This document shows, one piece after another, positions 16,057-25,277 of a DNA stretch of 39,856 nucleotides. The stretch covers positions 1-39,856 of the forward strand of contig NZ_FOPI01000021.1 in assembly GCF_900113455.1 (NCBI RefSeq), written 5' to 3'. The notes beneath the pieces are model-generated. The model was not told the DNA's origin. It ran no database searches and saw only the letters and a program-made list of their open reading frames with translations. Position 1 is the stretch's first letter, and each line of letters opens with the position of its first letter. This DNA comes from Ligilactobacillus ruminis DSM 20403 = NBRC 102161. Its GTDB lineage: Bacteria > Bacillota > Bacilli > Lactobacillales > Lactobacillaceae. Made by a program: the position numbers and the translations under genes.

Positions 16057-17025
16057 ATGCGCGAAGACAATATGTTGACGATTATTGTTCCTTGTTATAA
16101 CGAAGAGGAAGTATTGCCGGAGACCGTTAAAGAACTTGGTGTTGTTCTTGAGTCTATGATTTCTGAAGAGCAAGTATCTTCAAACAGCAAGCTGTTGTTT
16201 GTCGATGATGGCAGCAAAGACAAGACGTGGGAATTGATCAAGAAATTTGAAAACCAGTTTGAATATGTGACCGGAATCAGATTCAGTCGCAACTATGGAC
16301 ATCAAAATGCGCTTTTGGCGGGATTGACAACGGCCGTTGACCATTCTGACATGACGATTACGATTGATGCTGATTTGCAGGATGATGTCAATGCCATTCC
16401 GGAGATGGTCAAAAAGTATCATGAAGGAATAGACGTTGTTTACGGAGTAAGAAATAATCGTGATACTGATACGGCTTTCAAACGCAAGACGGCGATGGCA
16501 TTTTATTCTTTGATGAGCAAATTAGGCGTCGACATGGTGCCTAATTCAGCTGATTACCGATTGCTCAGCAAACGAGCGGTAGAAGGATTATTACGTTTTG
16601 ACGAAAGAAATCTGTTTTTAAGAGGGATGGTGCCGCTTGTCGGCTATCCTTCAGACAAGGTTTATTATGCGAGAAAAGAACGTTTTGCCGGTGAATCAAA
16701 GTATCCGTTAAAGAAGATGATTAAATTTGCGATGGATGGCATTACGTCATTTTCGACCGTGCCGATCAAGCTGATCATGAATCTTGGTTTACTGGTTGTT
16801 TTAATTGGAATTGGGTTATTTATTTATTCAATTGTCCAAAAAATCAACGGAAACGTTGTCAGCGGGTGGACTTCGCTTATTACGTCAATTTGGGTGCTTG
16901 GGGGCATTCAATTGATTTGTTTGAGCATGATTGGTGAATATGTCGGAAAGATATTCACTGAGGTTAAGAAGCGTCCTAGGTTTACGATTCAGGAAGACGA
17001 CTATACGAAGGAATTTTTGAAATAA
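16057..17025 (+). CDS. GtrB/CsbB-like undecaprenyl-phosphate glycosyltransferase
   Basis: The 322-residue family 2 glycosyltransferase starts with TIIVPCYNEEEVLPE, followed by LLFVDDGSKDKTW and the metal-binding ITIDADLQDD. It ends with two membrane helices (LIMNLGLLVVLIGIGLFIY and a second after SGWTSLITSIWVLGG). This layout is that of DPM1/GtrB/CsbB/YkoT enzymes, which load a single sugar from a nucleotide donor onto undecaprenyl phosphate at the inner membrane face. The lipid-linked sugar is then flipped and used by a GT-C protein such as the YfhO gene at 3985. The start at 16057 has GGAG seven bases upstream. A possible TATAAT lies at 16013-16018. It is monocistronic, closed by a strong terminator. 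Confidence 0.85.
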   Translation: MREDNMLTIIVPCYNEEEVLPETVKELGVVLESMISEEQVSSNSKLLFVDDGSKDKTWELIKKFENQFEYVTGIRFSRNYGHQNALLAGLTTAVDHSDMTITIDADLQDDVNAIPEMVKKYHEGIDVVYGVRNNRDTDTAFKRKTAMAFYSLMSKLGVDMVPNSADYRLLSKRAVEGLLRFDERNLFLRGMVPLVGYPSDKVYYARKERFAGESKYPLKKMIKFAMDGITSFSTVPIKLIMNLGLLVVLIGIGLFIYSIVQKINGNVVSGWTSLITSIWVLGGIQLICLSMIGEYVGKIFTEVKKRPRFTIQEDDYTKEFLK

Positions 17026-17056
17026 AAAAGGCTGCGCACGTTACGCAGCCTTTTTT
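17024..17056. terminator. Bidirectional terminator between convergent glycosyltransferase genes
   Basis: AAAAAAGGCTGCG (17024-17036) pairs with CGCAGCCTTTTTT (17044-17056). It serves the genes on both sides. Confidence 0.92.
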
Positions 17057-17063
17057 ATCAAAT

Positions 17064-17984
17064 TTAGCCTTTTATGAAAATTAAATACCAATCAGCAAGA
17101 TATTGGCGATATCGTGGGTAATAATTCCAATAAAAAAGTAAATGAAGACCCGTCAGAATATTTTTTGTTTGGTAAAAATTTTTTCTTAAAGATATCCATT
17201 TGCGATTTTTGTCAAGCATCTTGGTTTGTTGATTAGTATCTATGTCAAGTGTACTCAAAAATTTTTCTAATCCGTCGGCAACGGCCAAATCGTAGTCAAG
17301 CCACTTTTCTTTGTTGGCTTTGGTTTTACCTGCTCGACTGTCCTTAGAGAAAGCACTGTCATTGTGTTTTCTCCATTTTATCAAATCATCCGTGTAAAAA
17401 TACAGGGAGTCTGAAAATAGCGCTGTTCTCCATAACAAGGCATCATGAGGGTAATCTTTAAACCAAATTTTTTTTGCCTGATTAAATAGGCTTCTTCTGA
17501 AACAGTGTGTGCATCCCGGTGCGCCGACAAGCATATAATTATTTTTAAGCTTAACTTTCTCAAGTTTTTTAGTGTTTTTGAGTGGACCCGTTTTTGTGTG
17601 CCCGTCTTCATAAAATTCAAGATAATTAGAGGCAAGAAGATTTATTTCAGGATGTTTAAGCATGATATTTTCCATGATTTCAAGCTTGTCAGTTCTCCAA
17701 ATGTCGTCTTGGTCACAAGTAAAGATTAAATCTCCTGTGCTTTTTTCAATCCCGTCGATAAAATTCCTTTGCCATCCCTTATTTTCTTGATTGATGACTA
17801 TTCTCCAATTGTTCAAGGAATGAATCTTGATGTATTTATTAACTATTTCAGGTGTCGAATCAGTCGAGCAATCATCACAGATTAACACTTTGTCAGGCGT
17901 CCTTGTTTGATTTCTTATAGAATCAAGTTGTTCTATAATGTGCGATGATCCATTGTAGCTTGATATTACAATTGATATGTTCAT
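17064..17984 (-). CDS. Family 2 glycosyltransferase (rhamnosyltransferase-like)
   Basis: The 306-residue protein begins MNISIVISSYNGSSHIIEQL. It has the nucleotide-binding VLICDDCSTDST and the metal-binding DLIFTCDQDDIW motif of GT-A family 2 enzymes; the TCDQDDIW version is common in rhamnosyl- and galactosyltransferases of capsule loci. No membrane helix is obvious, so it would act at the cytoplasmic face on a lipid-linked oligosaccharide. It is the last gene of the minus-strand polysaccharide operon, one base after the LicD gene, with TGAGGAA before its ATG. The sugar transferred cannot be told from the sequence. Confidence 0.85.
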   Translation of the reverse strand: MNISIVISSYNGSSHIIEQLDSIRNQTRTPDKVLICDDCSTDSTPEIVNKYIKIHSLNNWRIVINQENKGWQRNFIDGIEKSTGDLIFTCDQDDIWRTDKLEIMENIMLKHPEINLLASNYLEFYEDGHTKTGPLKNTKKLEKVKLKNNYMLVGAPGCTHCFRRSLFNQAKKIWFKDYPHDALLWRTALFSDSLYFYTDDLIKWRKHNDSAFSKDSRAGKTKANKEKWLDYDLAVADGLEKFLSTLDIDTNQQTKMLDKNRKWISLRKNFYQTKNILTGLHLLFYWNYYPRYRQYLADWYLIFIKG

Positions 17985-17985
17985 T

Positions 17986-18810
17986 CTAAAATTCCTCAGT
18001 CTCTTTTTTCCATACCTTTAACTCATGCGTGACTTGTTTTTCTTTAGGAGGCAGCTCCATGTAGTTGCCGTAAAGATTGGAAAGATACGAATCCCAACAA
18101 GATGGTGCTTTGAAAGTATGCCCTTCAAAAGTGACGTCGACAGATCGTTCAAAATCTTTTTTATCCATGCACTCTTTTGTTCCATAAAGCCCCCACATTA
18201 TGCATCCGACTTTGTTTGCTTGTTCGTATGGTATTGAACGTGAGAGATTGTCGATTAATTTGTTGCAACGGTTGACTCCTACTAACTTGGCAAATGGAAT
18301 AACCAACGGCTTCAATAAGGCTTTAATCTTGCTTTTTCCTTCACCGATTTTTGCAAAGTTCAGCATTAGTATTTCGCGATATATACCAACTTTGCGATAT
18401 ATTTTTTTAATATCTTTTGGATTATCCGGCAATCCATCCGTAGGCAAGATATCAACCCATATTGATGTCACATTCCCCTCCTGAACGTATCCTTGTTCCA
18501 TACAATATCTAGTATCAATAATTTTTATGAATGGATACTGTGAAGTTCCTTGTTCATAAGATATGATTTTGAGATAAGAAGGCAAAAAATTCTTCTTTTT
18601 TGAAAGTTCAAGTAATTTGTCATAGTCTGGTCGTTTCATTCCAATGTCAACGTCATCATCCCATGGGATGAAACCTTGATGCCTAATTGCACCGAGCAAT
18701 GAACCTCCAACCAAATAGAATTCAATCCCATTTCTATTGCATGACTTTTGCAATTCAATGAGAATATTCAGCAAAACTTCTTTGATTTCTGTGTTACTTA
18801 ATAATTTCAT
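17986..18810 (-). CDS. LicD-family phosphotransferase
   Basis: The 274-residue protein contains YLVGGSLLGAIRHQGFIPWD followed by DDVDIGM (residues 33-58). This is the nucleotidyltransferase-fold signature of the LicD family, with metal-binding Asp residues at 51-55. LicD proteins move phosphocholine or another phospho-group from a CDP-linked donor onto teichoic acid or capsule sugars. Here it lies between a polymerase and a glycosyltransferase gene, so the polysaccharide is likely phospho-decorated. No licA/licC choline genes are in the window. The CDP-linked product of the TarI/SDR pair at 30492-32271 is a possible donor, which is inference. CTGGAGA precedes the ATG. Confidence 0.88.
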   Translation of the reverse strand: MKLLSNTEIKEVLLNILIELQKSCNRNGIEFYLVGGSLLGAIRHQGFIPWDDDVDIGMKRPDYDKLLELSKKKNFLPSYLKIISYEQGTSQYPFIKIIDTRYCMEQGYVQEGNVTSIWVDILPTDGLPDNPKDIKKIYRKVGIYREILMLNFAKIGEGKSKIKALLKPLVIPFAKLVGVNRCNKLIDNLSRSIPYEQANKVGCIMWGLYGTKECMDKKDFERSVDVTFEGHTFKAPSCWDSYLSNLYGNYMELPPKEKQVTHELKVWKKETEEF

Positions 18811-18830
18811 AGTAAAGTCTCCAGTTATCG

Positions 18831-20033
18831 TTATATTGATAGGCTTTTTGATGAATGTTTAAAACTATTTAGAGTAGCGAATGTTGCTAAGAAGATAATG
18901 TTATATGATATCTCCCACATATGTTGATCGATCAACGAACTTATCGCGATTAGAATCAAGGTAATTTCTAAAGAATAGTACTTTTTGGAGATAAACATGT
19001 GAGAGAGATACAATAAATATCCAACCACTAGCAGAAATACGAATGCACCCAACATCATCAAAATTCTTATATAAGAACAGTCGATATAGAAATAGTTGAA
19101 AACTCTGCTGGTGTTTCCACCAAACCCATTTTGCGGTATATATTGCCCTAAGAACGTAACGTTATATTTTTCGAAAGCAATATGTGAGAAGTAGAATCTT
19201 CCTGACAAAGCATGGTCGACCAATTTCATAAAATGATTTGATGGATTGTAAAAATATGTCATCAAAATCATAAATGAAACGGCAGATCCTAAAATTATGG
19301 CAATGCCTATCGATGTTATTTTTTCCAGAAGGGTGATGGTTTGCTTATAGAAAATGGCGATTAACAAGAAAAATACCATCAAAATCAAATCGACTTTTGT
19401 GTCGGTAACTACGTATGCCCATATTGTAATTGAAATCAATCCGATGTATTCAGGTAGCTTTAATTTATAATCACGAAGCAAAGCATAGGTAATCATCAAG
19501 TAGAAACACCTTGCTGATAAATCCGATGGGTAAACCGTTCCTAATGCATATCTGAGGGCACCATCACCACGATTAAATACCAAACCAGGTATTATTCTTA
19601 ATTTAGTGATTATAAATGTCAGTATCAATAATGATGAAATCGTTACGAGAAAGAAACGCAATATCTTTTTAAAGTCGATATTTTTTGCGCCAATGATAGC
19701 GATGTAGTAGTAGAATAAGTTCAACTCACCTGTATTCATGCCACTTTGCCATAAAACTATGCCTAAAAATAGCAAGATAAACCAGTCTTTAAGATAATAT
19801 TCATCAAACGTAATGATTTTTAAAACGATGATTAGTGCGACAAACATTTGTATCCAATATGGCAAGAACATGGGGATAAGACGTTTGATTGCTAAAGTTC
19901 CTTGTGCGAATTGAGAGAGAAGGTACATGAATAGAGCGAAAAAGTATGTCCATTCAGGTAGTCTCGGGACTTTTTCCTTTATTTTCATTCCAAGCGTTGA
20001 GCTATAGATCTTGTTTTTTAAGATATTATCCAT
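18831..20033 (-). CDS. Wzy-like polysaccharide polymerase
   Basis: The 400-residue protein has about ten membrane helices and a long hydrophilic loop around NRGDGALRYALGTVYPSDLS, with a second loop ending FNYFYIDCSYIRILMMLGAF. The SxLSxRxx and D(x)SY(x)R patterns in the last third recall Wzy polymerases, which join undecaprenyl-linked repeat units outside the membrane. Sequence conservation in this group is poor, so the call rests on topology and on its place directly after the flippase gene, which it overlaps by eight bases. AGGAG precedes the ATG at a good distance. An O-antigen-ligase-like role is the main alternative. Confidence 0.75.
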   Translation of the reverse strand: MDNILKNKIYSSTLGMKIKEKVPRLPEWTYFFALFMYLLSQFAQGTLAIKRLIPMFLPYWIQMFVALIIVLKIITFDEYYLKDWFILLFLGIVLWQSGMNTGELNLFYYYIAIIGAKNIDFKKILRFFLVTISSLLILTFIITKLRIIPGLVFNRGDGALRYALGTVYPSDLSARCFYLMITYALLRDYKLKLPEYIGLISITIWAYVVTDTKVDLILMVFFLLIAIFYKQTITLLEKITSIGIAIILGSAVSFMILMTYFYNPSNHFMKLVDHALSGRFYFSHIAFEKYNVTFLGQYIPQNGFGGNTSRVFNYFYIDCSYIRILMMLGAFVFLLVVGYLLYLSHMFISKKYYSLEITLILIAISSLIDQHMWEISYNIIFLATFATLNSFKHSSKSLSI

Positions 20034-21477
20034 TTTTCTTACTCCTAATTTTCTCGATAATACTTACCAATTTGTTTAAAATTGTAGGTTTTGACAAAAG
20101 CAATATTCCCCCGTACACAACGACTCCCAAACCAATTTCAGCTGCAATTGCCAATATGTTTTTAATTGTTGATGTAAAATCAAGCATCATGCAGACGCGA
20201 TTGACAACGATAAACATTATTAAGCCGGCTAAGACATACTTGGGAACGTTGATAAACATCTTTTTCAAGTTCAGGATGTTTCTGACGTGCCACATTTGAT
20301 ATCCGGTAACGACTATTTCGGAACATACCGTTGCGAATACAGCACCGTGCAATCCTAAAAGATAAATAAACGGCAAATTAAGGATCAGATTGACGATTGC
20401 TCCTGAAACGACTGAGCCGGTGTAAACCTTGATCTTGTTAGTCGGCAACAAGTATTGTTGGCCAATAACGTTGCTCCATCCAATCAGGACGATAACGATT
20501 GCCTCCAGACAAACGGCCATGCCGACTGGTTTAAACTGCGGGCCAAAGAATAGAGGTGCCAATTTTTGTCCGATGGCTGCCAGTCCGGCAAACATCGGAA
20601 TTGCGATGCATGAAACGAAGTCAAATGAGTCAGCGGTAAGATTGTTAACTTCATCTTCATTGCCCTCGTGAAAGGCATTGGCAACGTGTGGCAACATGAC
20701 TGTTCCTGTTGCCGTAACGATTGTCAAAACAAGCTTGACCAACGTGTCGGAACGATCGTAAAATCCGGCAACGTCGCTGCTGACCATTGCCCACAGCATG
20801 GTTTTGTTCAAAACAAGGTAAACCTGAGTCGCAATCTGCGGAATGAAAAGAGCAATCGTCGGTTTAAAGTGCCTGAACGGATGAAGTTTTTTAAAATCAA
20901 CTTTGACAAGCGTCTTTTTGACATATGGCCACAAGGTAAGATTTCCACCGAGAACAGAAATCGCAAGAACGAAGATGTAAACCCAGGTATCGTTTGCATC
21001 CTTGACAAACATAAAAATCATGGCCGCTGATGCAAGCTTAACCATGGTGTTTCGTAAAACAGTCTTCTTGAAATCTTCAAGACCCATGTAGAGCCATGAG
21101 ATATCGACTGCCGCAGCGATAAGGTTAAGAGATTGAATCAGCATGTATTCTTTATAGGCCGGGCAAAAGGCCAAGTATACGAGAAATGCTCCGTAAGAAA
21201 TTGTAACCATAACCATTTTCAAAATCTGGATTTCCCAAAAAGCTTCGCTCATCGCTTGCTTGTTTGATCTAAGGTACGCAATTTCGCGGTTGCCATATAG
21301 GCCGATACCGATTGAACCCAAGAGAATGAAGTATTGAATGGTCGAGTTGGTTGCGGTGTTGATGCCGATACCGTGTGCTCCGATTACGCGCGAAACGTAG
21401 GGAGCAGTTATTAACGGCAATAAAACAGCCAAAAGCTGGTATCCGGCATTATAGAGATAATTTTTAATTACTTTCAT
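20026..21477 (-). CDS. Wzx-like polysaccharide flippase (MOP family)
   Basis: The 483-residue protein begins MKVIKNYLYNAGYQLLAVLL followed by PLITAPYVSRVIGAHGIG, the classic start of polysaccharide flippases in the multidrug/oligosaccharidyl-lipid/polysaccharide superfamily. Fourteen or so hydrophobic segments fill the rest. It would move the undecaprenyl-linked repeat unit across the membrane before polymerisation by the next gene product. It is the first gene of the minus-strand operon, read from the divergent promoter region at 21588-21711, with AAGGAA before the ATG. Confidence 0.92.
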   Translation of the reverse strand: MKVIKNYLYNAGYQLLAVLLPLITAPYVSRVIGAHGIGINTATNSTIQYFILLGSIGIGLYGNREIAYLRSNKQAMSEAFWEIQILKMVMVTISYGAFLVYLAFCPAYKEYMLIQSLNLIAAAVDISWLYMGLEDFKKTVLRNTMVKLASAAMIFMFVKDANDTWVYIFVLAISVLGGNLTLWPYVKKTLVKVDFKKLHPFRHFKPTIALFIPQIATQVYLVLNKTMLWAMVSSDVAGFYDRSDTLVKLVLTIVTATGTVMLPHVANAFHEGNEDEVNNLTADSFDFVSCIAIPMFAGLAAIGQKLAPLFFGPQFKPVGMAVCLEAIVIVLIGWSNVIGQQYLLPTNKIKVYTGSVVSGAIVNLILNLPFIYLLGLHGAVFATVCSEIVVTGYQMWHVRNILNLKKMFINVPKYVLAGLIMFIVVNRVCMMLDFTSTIKNILAIAAEIGLGVVVYGGILLLSKPTILNKLVSIIEKIRSKKNG

Positions 21478-21587
21478 ATGATTCCTTACCTTTTTTTGCT
21501 TGGCTGATGTTATCAGCTGTGCGTATTCACCGAGAATGTGATTGCTTGCAGTAAATTGTAGTAATATAATATAATCGACTGTGCAAA

Positions 21588-21711
21588 AGTGGATTCAAAA
21601 CCACTAATACCATATTATACACTATAAATCAGTTTAGTTTAAACAAACTATTTTAAATTTAGGTAACATATCTTTAGTGGTAAATTATTTCAAATGTAAA
21701 TAGTGTATAAT
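21588..21711. promoter_or_regulatory. Divergent promoter region with mirrored -10 elements
   Basis: ATTATACACTAT (21614-21625) and ATAGTGTATAAT (21700-21711) are perfect inverted copies. Each ends in a TATAAT facing its own operon (flippase to the left, glf to the right). A second perfect inverted pair, ACCACTAA (21600-21607) and TTAGTGGT (21674-21681), and a small dyad TAGTTT-AAAC-AAACTA lie between or around them. The arrangement suggests that both operons answer to the same factor. No -35 box is convincing. Confidence 0.55.
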
Positions 21712-21750
21712 GAATAAAAAGTGCTTTTATCAGTACGGAGGATAAAAAAG

Positions 21751-22860
21751 ATGACAAAGTATTTAGTTGTAGGTGCTGGCTTGTTTGGCGCAACATTTGC
21801 ATACGAAGCAGCAAAACTCGGGAACGAAGTGCATGTGATCGAAAAACGCGACCACATTGCCGGGAATATTTATACGAAAGAAGTTCACGGAATTCAGGTT
21901 CACCAGTATGGTGCGCATATTTTCCATACTTCCAACAAGGAAGTGTGGAACTATGTCAATCAATTTGCTGAATTCAACCGCTATACGAACAGTCCGATTG
22001 CTAATTACAATGGAGAAATTTACAACATGCCGTTTAACATGAATACGTTCAACAAGCTCTGGGGAGTGGTTACTCCTAAGGAAGCTTTGGACAAAATCAA
22101 TGAACAGCGTGCGGTGCTTAATGGCAAGGAACCAGAAAACCTTGAAGAGCAAGCAATTTCGCTTGTCGGAACGGATATTTATCAAAAACTTGTCAAAGGC
22201 TACACGGAAAAGCAATGGGGCAGGAAGGCTACGGAACTTCCCGCATTCATTATCCGCCGTCTTCCGGTTCGTTTGACTTATGACAACAACTATTTCAACG
22301 ATGATTATCAGGGAATCCCGGTTGGCGGATACACTCAAATCGTTGAAAAGATGCTTGCTGATGATAAGATCACGGTTGAAACCGGCGTTGATTTCTTTGA
22401 TAAAAAGGACGAATATTTGAAAAACTATGACAAGGTTCTTTTCACTGGGATGATCGATCAGTTCTTCGATTATAAGCTCGGAGAACTTGAATATCGCAGC
22501 CTGCGTTTTGAAACGGAAGAACTTGACGTTGATAACTATCAAGGCAACGCTGTTGTCAACTACACGGATGCCGAGACACCGTATACGCGTGTGATTGAGC
22601 ACAAGCACTTTGAGTTCGGCAAGGGCGACAAAGACAAGACGGTTATTACGCGTGAATATCCTGCTGACTGGAAACGCGGCGACGAGCCGTACTATCCGGT
22701 CAATGACAAGCGTAATAACAGTCTTTATAAGGAATATCAGAATTTGGCTTCAAAAGAAGCAGAGAACGTTATTTTTGGCGGACGCTTGGGGCAGTATCGT
22801 TACTACAATATGGATCAGGTTATCGCTGCCGCACTGGGAACAGTTAAAGAAGAATTTTAA
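21751..22860 (+). CDS. glf: UDP-galactopyranose mutase
   Basis: This flavoenzyme interconverts UDP-galactopyranose and UDP-galactofuranose, the donor for galactofuranose in surface polysaccharides. The 369-residue protein has the FAD-binding loop VVGAGLFGA (6-14), IEKRDHIAGNIYT for the second strand, the YGAHIFHT substrate block and the typical YTEKQWGRKATELP segment. Length is normal. CGGAGGA (21736-21742) precedes the ATG. It opens the plus-strand polysaccharide operon and implies that the polymer contains galactofuranose. Confidence 0.95.
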   Translation: MTKYLVVGAGLFGATFAYEAAKLGNEVHVIEKRDHIAGNIYTKEVHGIQVHQYGAHIFHTSNKEVWNYVNQFAEFNRYTNSPIANYNGEIYNMPFNMNTFNKLWGVVTPKEALDKINEQRAVLNGKEPENLEEQAISLVGTDIYQKLVKGYTEKQWGRKATELPAFIIRRLPVRLTYDNNYFNDDYQGIPVGGYTQIVEKMLADDKITVETGVDFFDKKDEYLKNYDKVLFTGMIDQFFDYKLGELEYRSLRFETEELDVDNYQGNAVVNYTDAETPYTRVIEHKHFEFGKGDKDKTVITREYPADWKRGDEPYYPVNDKRNNSLYKEYQNLASKEAENVIFGGRLGQYRYYNMDQVIAAALGTVKEEF

Positions 22861-22956
22861 AGTAATATTTTTGTCTTTAAAGTGTAACTGGAATTTGCAG
22901 CTATACTTTGCTAAACTATCTAACGAGAAAAAATATTAGAAGCGAGGAATCACAAC

Positions 22957-23736
22957 TTGTCATATGAAATATATGTGGTGAGCCATAAAAAAACTCGAAT
23001 GCCAGATGGAGATATTTATCTGCCAGTACAGGTTGGACCGGCAGAGGAAAATTTCCAAGGCTTTGTGAGAGATAATACTGGTGATAATATCGCAAGCAAG
23101 AACCCCAATTATTGTGAATTAACCGTTCAATATTGGGCTTGGAAAAATCGCAATGTTGACGTTAAGGGAATCGTTCATTATCGCAGACTTTTTTCAAATG
23201 GTAAAAAGATGTTGTTTGCTTCTCCCGAAAAAAAGTTTCAAAATGTTTTGGATGAAAAAAAACTTGGCGAAATCATGAAGAATCATGATGTGATTTTGCC
23301 TAAGAAACGAAATTATTTTATTGAAACTTTGTGGTCGCATTACATTCATTCGCATAAAACAGAAGGATTGGTAGCGTTACGTGACGTAATTGCTGAAAAG
23401 TATCCTGATTATCTGGAAAAATTTGATGAGGTTACAAGTCGTACGAAAGCCCATATGTTTAATATGATCATTGCTAAAAGTCCAATATTTGATGAGTACT
23501 CAAAGTGGCTATTCGAAGTATTGGGGGAAGTAGAAAAGCGGGTTGATATTTCTGATTATTCTTCTTATGAAGCCCGCATCTATGGCTTTTTAAGCGAACT
23601 TTTGATGGATGTTTGGATCGAAAAAAATAATATTAATTATTATGAATTGCCTGTAATGTTTATGGAAAAGCAGGATATTATTAAAAAATTAGGAATATTT
23701 ATAGGTAGGAAGCTGGGGCTAGTTACGGAAGTTTAG
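22957..23736 (+). CDS. DUF4422 glycosyltransferase-like protein
   Basis: The 259-residue protein begins MSYEIYVVSHKKTRMP and has YCELTVQYWAWKN and VKGIVHYRRLF. These blocks are typical of DUF4422, a family found in capsule and exopolysaccharide loci and thought to be glycosyltransferases; this places it next to glf as a possible galactofuranosyltransferase, which is inference. The start is TTG at 22957 behind GCGAGGAA. There is a 96-base gap after glf without a terminator, so it belongs to the same operon. Confidence 0.8.
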   Translation: MSYEIYVVSHKKTRMPDGDIYLPVQVGPAEENFQGFVRDNTGDNIASKNPNYCELTVQYWAWKNRNVDVKGIVHYRRLFSNGKKMLFASPEKKFQNVLDEKKLGEIMKNHDVILPKKRNYFIETLWSHYIHSHKTEGLVALRDVIAEKYPDYLEKFDEVTSRTKAHMFNMIIAKSPIFDEYSKWLFEVLGEVEKRVDISDYSSYEARIYGFLSELLMDVWIEKNNINYYELPVMFMEKQDIIKKLGIFIGRKLGLVTEV

Positions 23737-23766
23737 TTTTGACTCAGTTGTGAAGGTGGATAAAAA

Positions 23767-25218
23767 GTGTACGGAAAGAAAAGTAAAGGTTGGTTAAAGC
23801 ATATTGATTTTGTCATTGTTGATTTAATCGTTATGCAAATTACGTATTTAGTTTCTTTTTTAATAAGGCATGCCTCGGAACAAAATTATGATGGCAATAT
23901 TTTTCAAATAGGGTCATTGGTTACGTTTGTTGCAGGGATAATTTTTTCGGCTTTTTCTGACAATTATCGTAACATTTTGAAGAGAGACAGTTTGAAAGAA
24001 TTAAGGGCGACAATTTTTTATGTTGTCTTTATTATAGGTACACTGGCGGTTTATTTGCTTTTGACACAAACAACTTATTGGTATTCCAGAACTGTGTTTG
24101 TATTGTTGGGCATTTTGGGCATTCCGTTTGTCTATTTGGGACGTATTTCTTGGAAAAAAATCGTTATGTCGCATAGAAATAAAAGAGGCTATTCCAAGAA
24201 AAGAATGATTTTGGTTTCTTCAAAAGACGATTTTGCCGGCGTTAAGCAAAGAATCGAACAAAAATCATTGGGCGATATTGAGATTTCCGGAGCGGTCTTT
24301 TTCGATGATTCAACGGCTGAAGTCGGCAAAAAATATGATGATGTTCCTGTCGTAGGCAGTCTTAATGATTTTACGGACAATATAGTCACTGATTTGGTAG
24401 ACGAGGTCATGTTCGTTTTGCCTAAGGGCGGGGTAGTTCCAGAAAGTTTGCTGCAGGATCTGCTTAACATGGGGATTACTTCTCACGTGTCAATCAGTGA
24501 GCTTTATGACAACGAACGTGGCATGAAGACGATTGAAAAGGTCGGCGGCTATACCGTTATGACGGAAAGCTTGAAAATTGCATCCAGTTTTCAGTTGGCA
24601 CTGAAACGTTTGATGGATATCGTCGGTGCGCTTGTCGGTTTGTTGATTACGGGAATTTTGGTAATCATCATCGGGCCGATCATTTATTTTTCGGATCCTG
24701 GACCAATCTTCTTCTCGCAAAAACGTGTCGGTCAAAATGGGCGAATTTTCAAAATTTATAAATTCCGCAGCATGTACCAGGATGCAGAGGAACGCAAGAA
24801 AGAACTTATGGCGATGAACACGATGAAGGGGTTCATGTTTAAGGCAGACAATGATCCTCGAATCATCGGTTCGGGCAAGGATGGCTCGAAACATGGCATT
24901 GGTTGGTTTATTCGGAAAACGTCATTGGATGAATTTCCGCAATTTTGGAACGTTCTTAAGGGAGAAATGAGTCTTGTAGGGACGCGACCGCCGTTGATTG
25001 ATGAATGGAAAAATTACGAAAAGCATCATCGTGCTCGTCTTGCGGTTCGTCCCGGAATTACCGGCATGTGGCAGGTCAGCGGTCGTTCCGACATTACGGA
25101 TTTTGAAAAAGTTATCGAACTTGATATGAAGTATATCGATAACTGGTCGATTTTTGAAGACCTTAAAATTTTGGGACTGACGGTGAAGGAAGTCTTCAGC
25201 GGTGAAGGTTCCAAGTAA
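23767..25218 (+). CDS. Polyprenyl glycosylphosphotransferase (priming enzyme)
   Basis: The 483-residue protein has four N-terminal membrane helices, a central nucleotide-fold-like region (about 140-260) and a fifth hydrophobic segment (VGALVGLLITGILVIIIGP). It ends with the bacterial sugar transferase domain (PF02397): FSQKRVGQNGRIFKIYKFRS, the catalytic Asp-Glu in SLDEFPQFWNV (388-389), and SLVGTRPPL. It transfers a sugar-1-phosphate, usually galactose or glucose, from UDP-sugar to undecaprenyl phosphate and so starts each repeat unit. The start is GTG at 23767 behind GAAGGTGG. WbaP/CpsE/EpsE-type enzymes have this architecture. Confidence 0.92.
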   Translation: MYGKKSKGWLKHIDFVIVDLIVMQITYLVSFLIRHASEQNYDGNIFQIGSLVTFVAGIIFSAFSDNYRNILKRDSLKELRATIFYVVFIIGTLAVYLLLTQTTYWYSRTVFVLLGILGIPFVYLGRISWKKIVMSHRNKRGYSKKRMILVSSKDDFAGVKQRIEQKSLGDIEISGAVFFDDSTAEVGKKYDDVPVVGSLNDFTDNIVTDLVDEVMFVLPKGGVVPESLLQDLLNMGITSHVSISELYDNERGMKTIEKVGGYTVMTESLKIASSFQLALKRLMDIVGALVGLLITGILVIIIGPIIYFSDPGPIFFSQKRVGQNGRIFKIYKFRSMYQDAEERKKELMAMNTMKGFMFKADNDPRIIGSGKDGSKHGIGWFIRKTSLDEFPQFWNVLKGEMSLVGTRPPLIDEWKNYEKHHRARLAVRPGITGMWQVSGRSDITDFEKVIELDMKYIDNWSIFEDLKILGLTVKEVFSGEGSK

Positions 25219-25226
25219 GATGATGC

Positions 25227-25258
25227 AGGAGTCAAGTTGAACTTGGCTCCTTGTTTTT
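25227..25258 (+). terminator. Terminator or attenuator before the last glycosyltransferase gene
   Basis: AGGAGTCAAGT (25227-25237) pairs with ACTTGGCTCCT (25241-25251), followed by TGTTTTT. It sits nine bases after the priming-enzyme stop and just upstream of the next ribosome binding site, so it would reduce expression of the gene at 25278. Confidence 0.75.
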
Positions 25259-25277
25259 ATGCTATTTGGAGGTAAGA

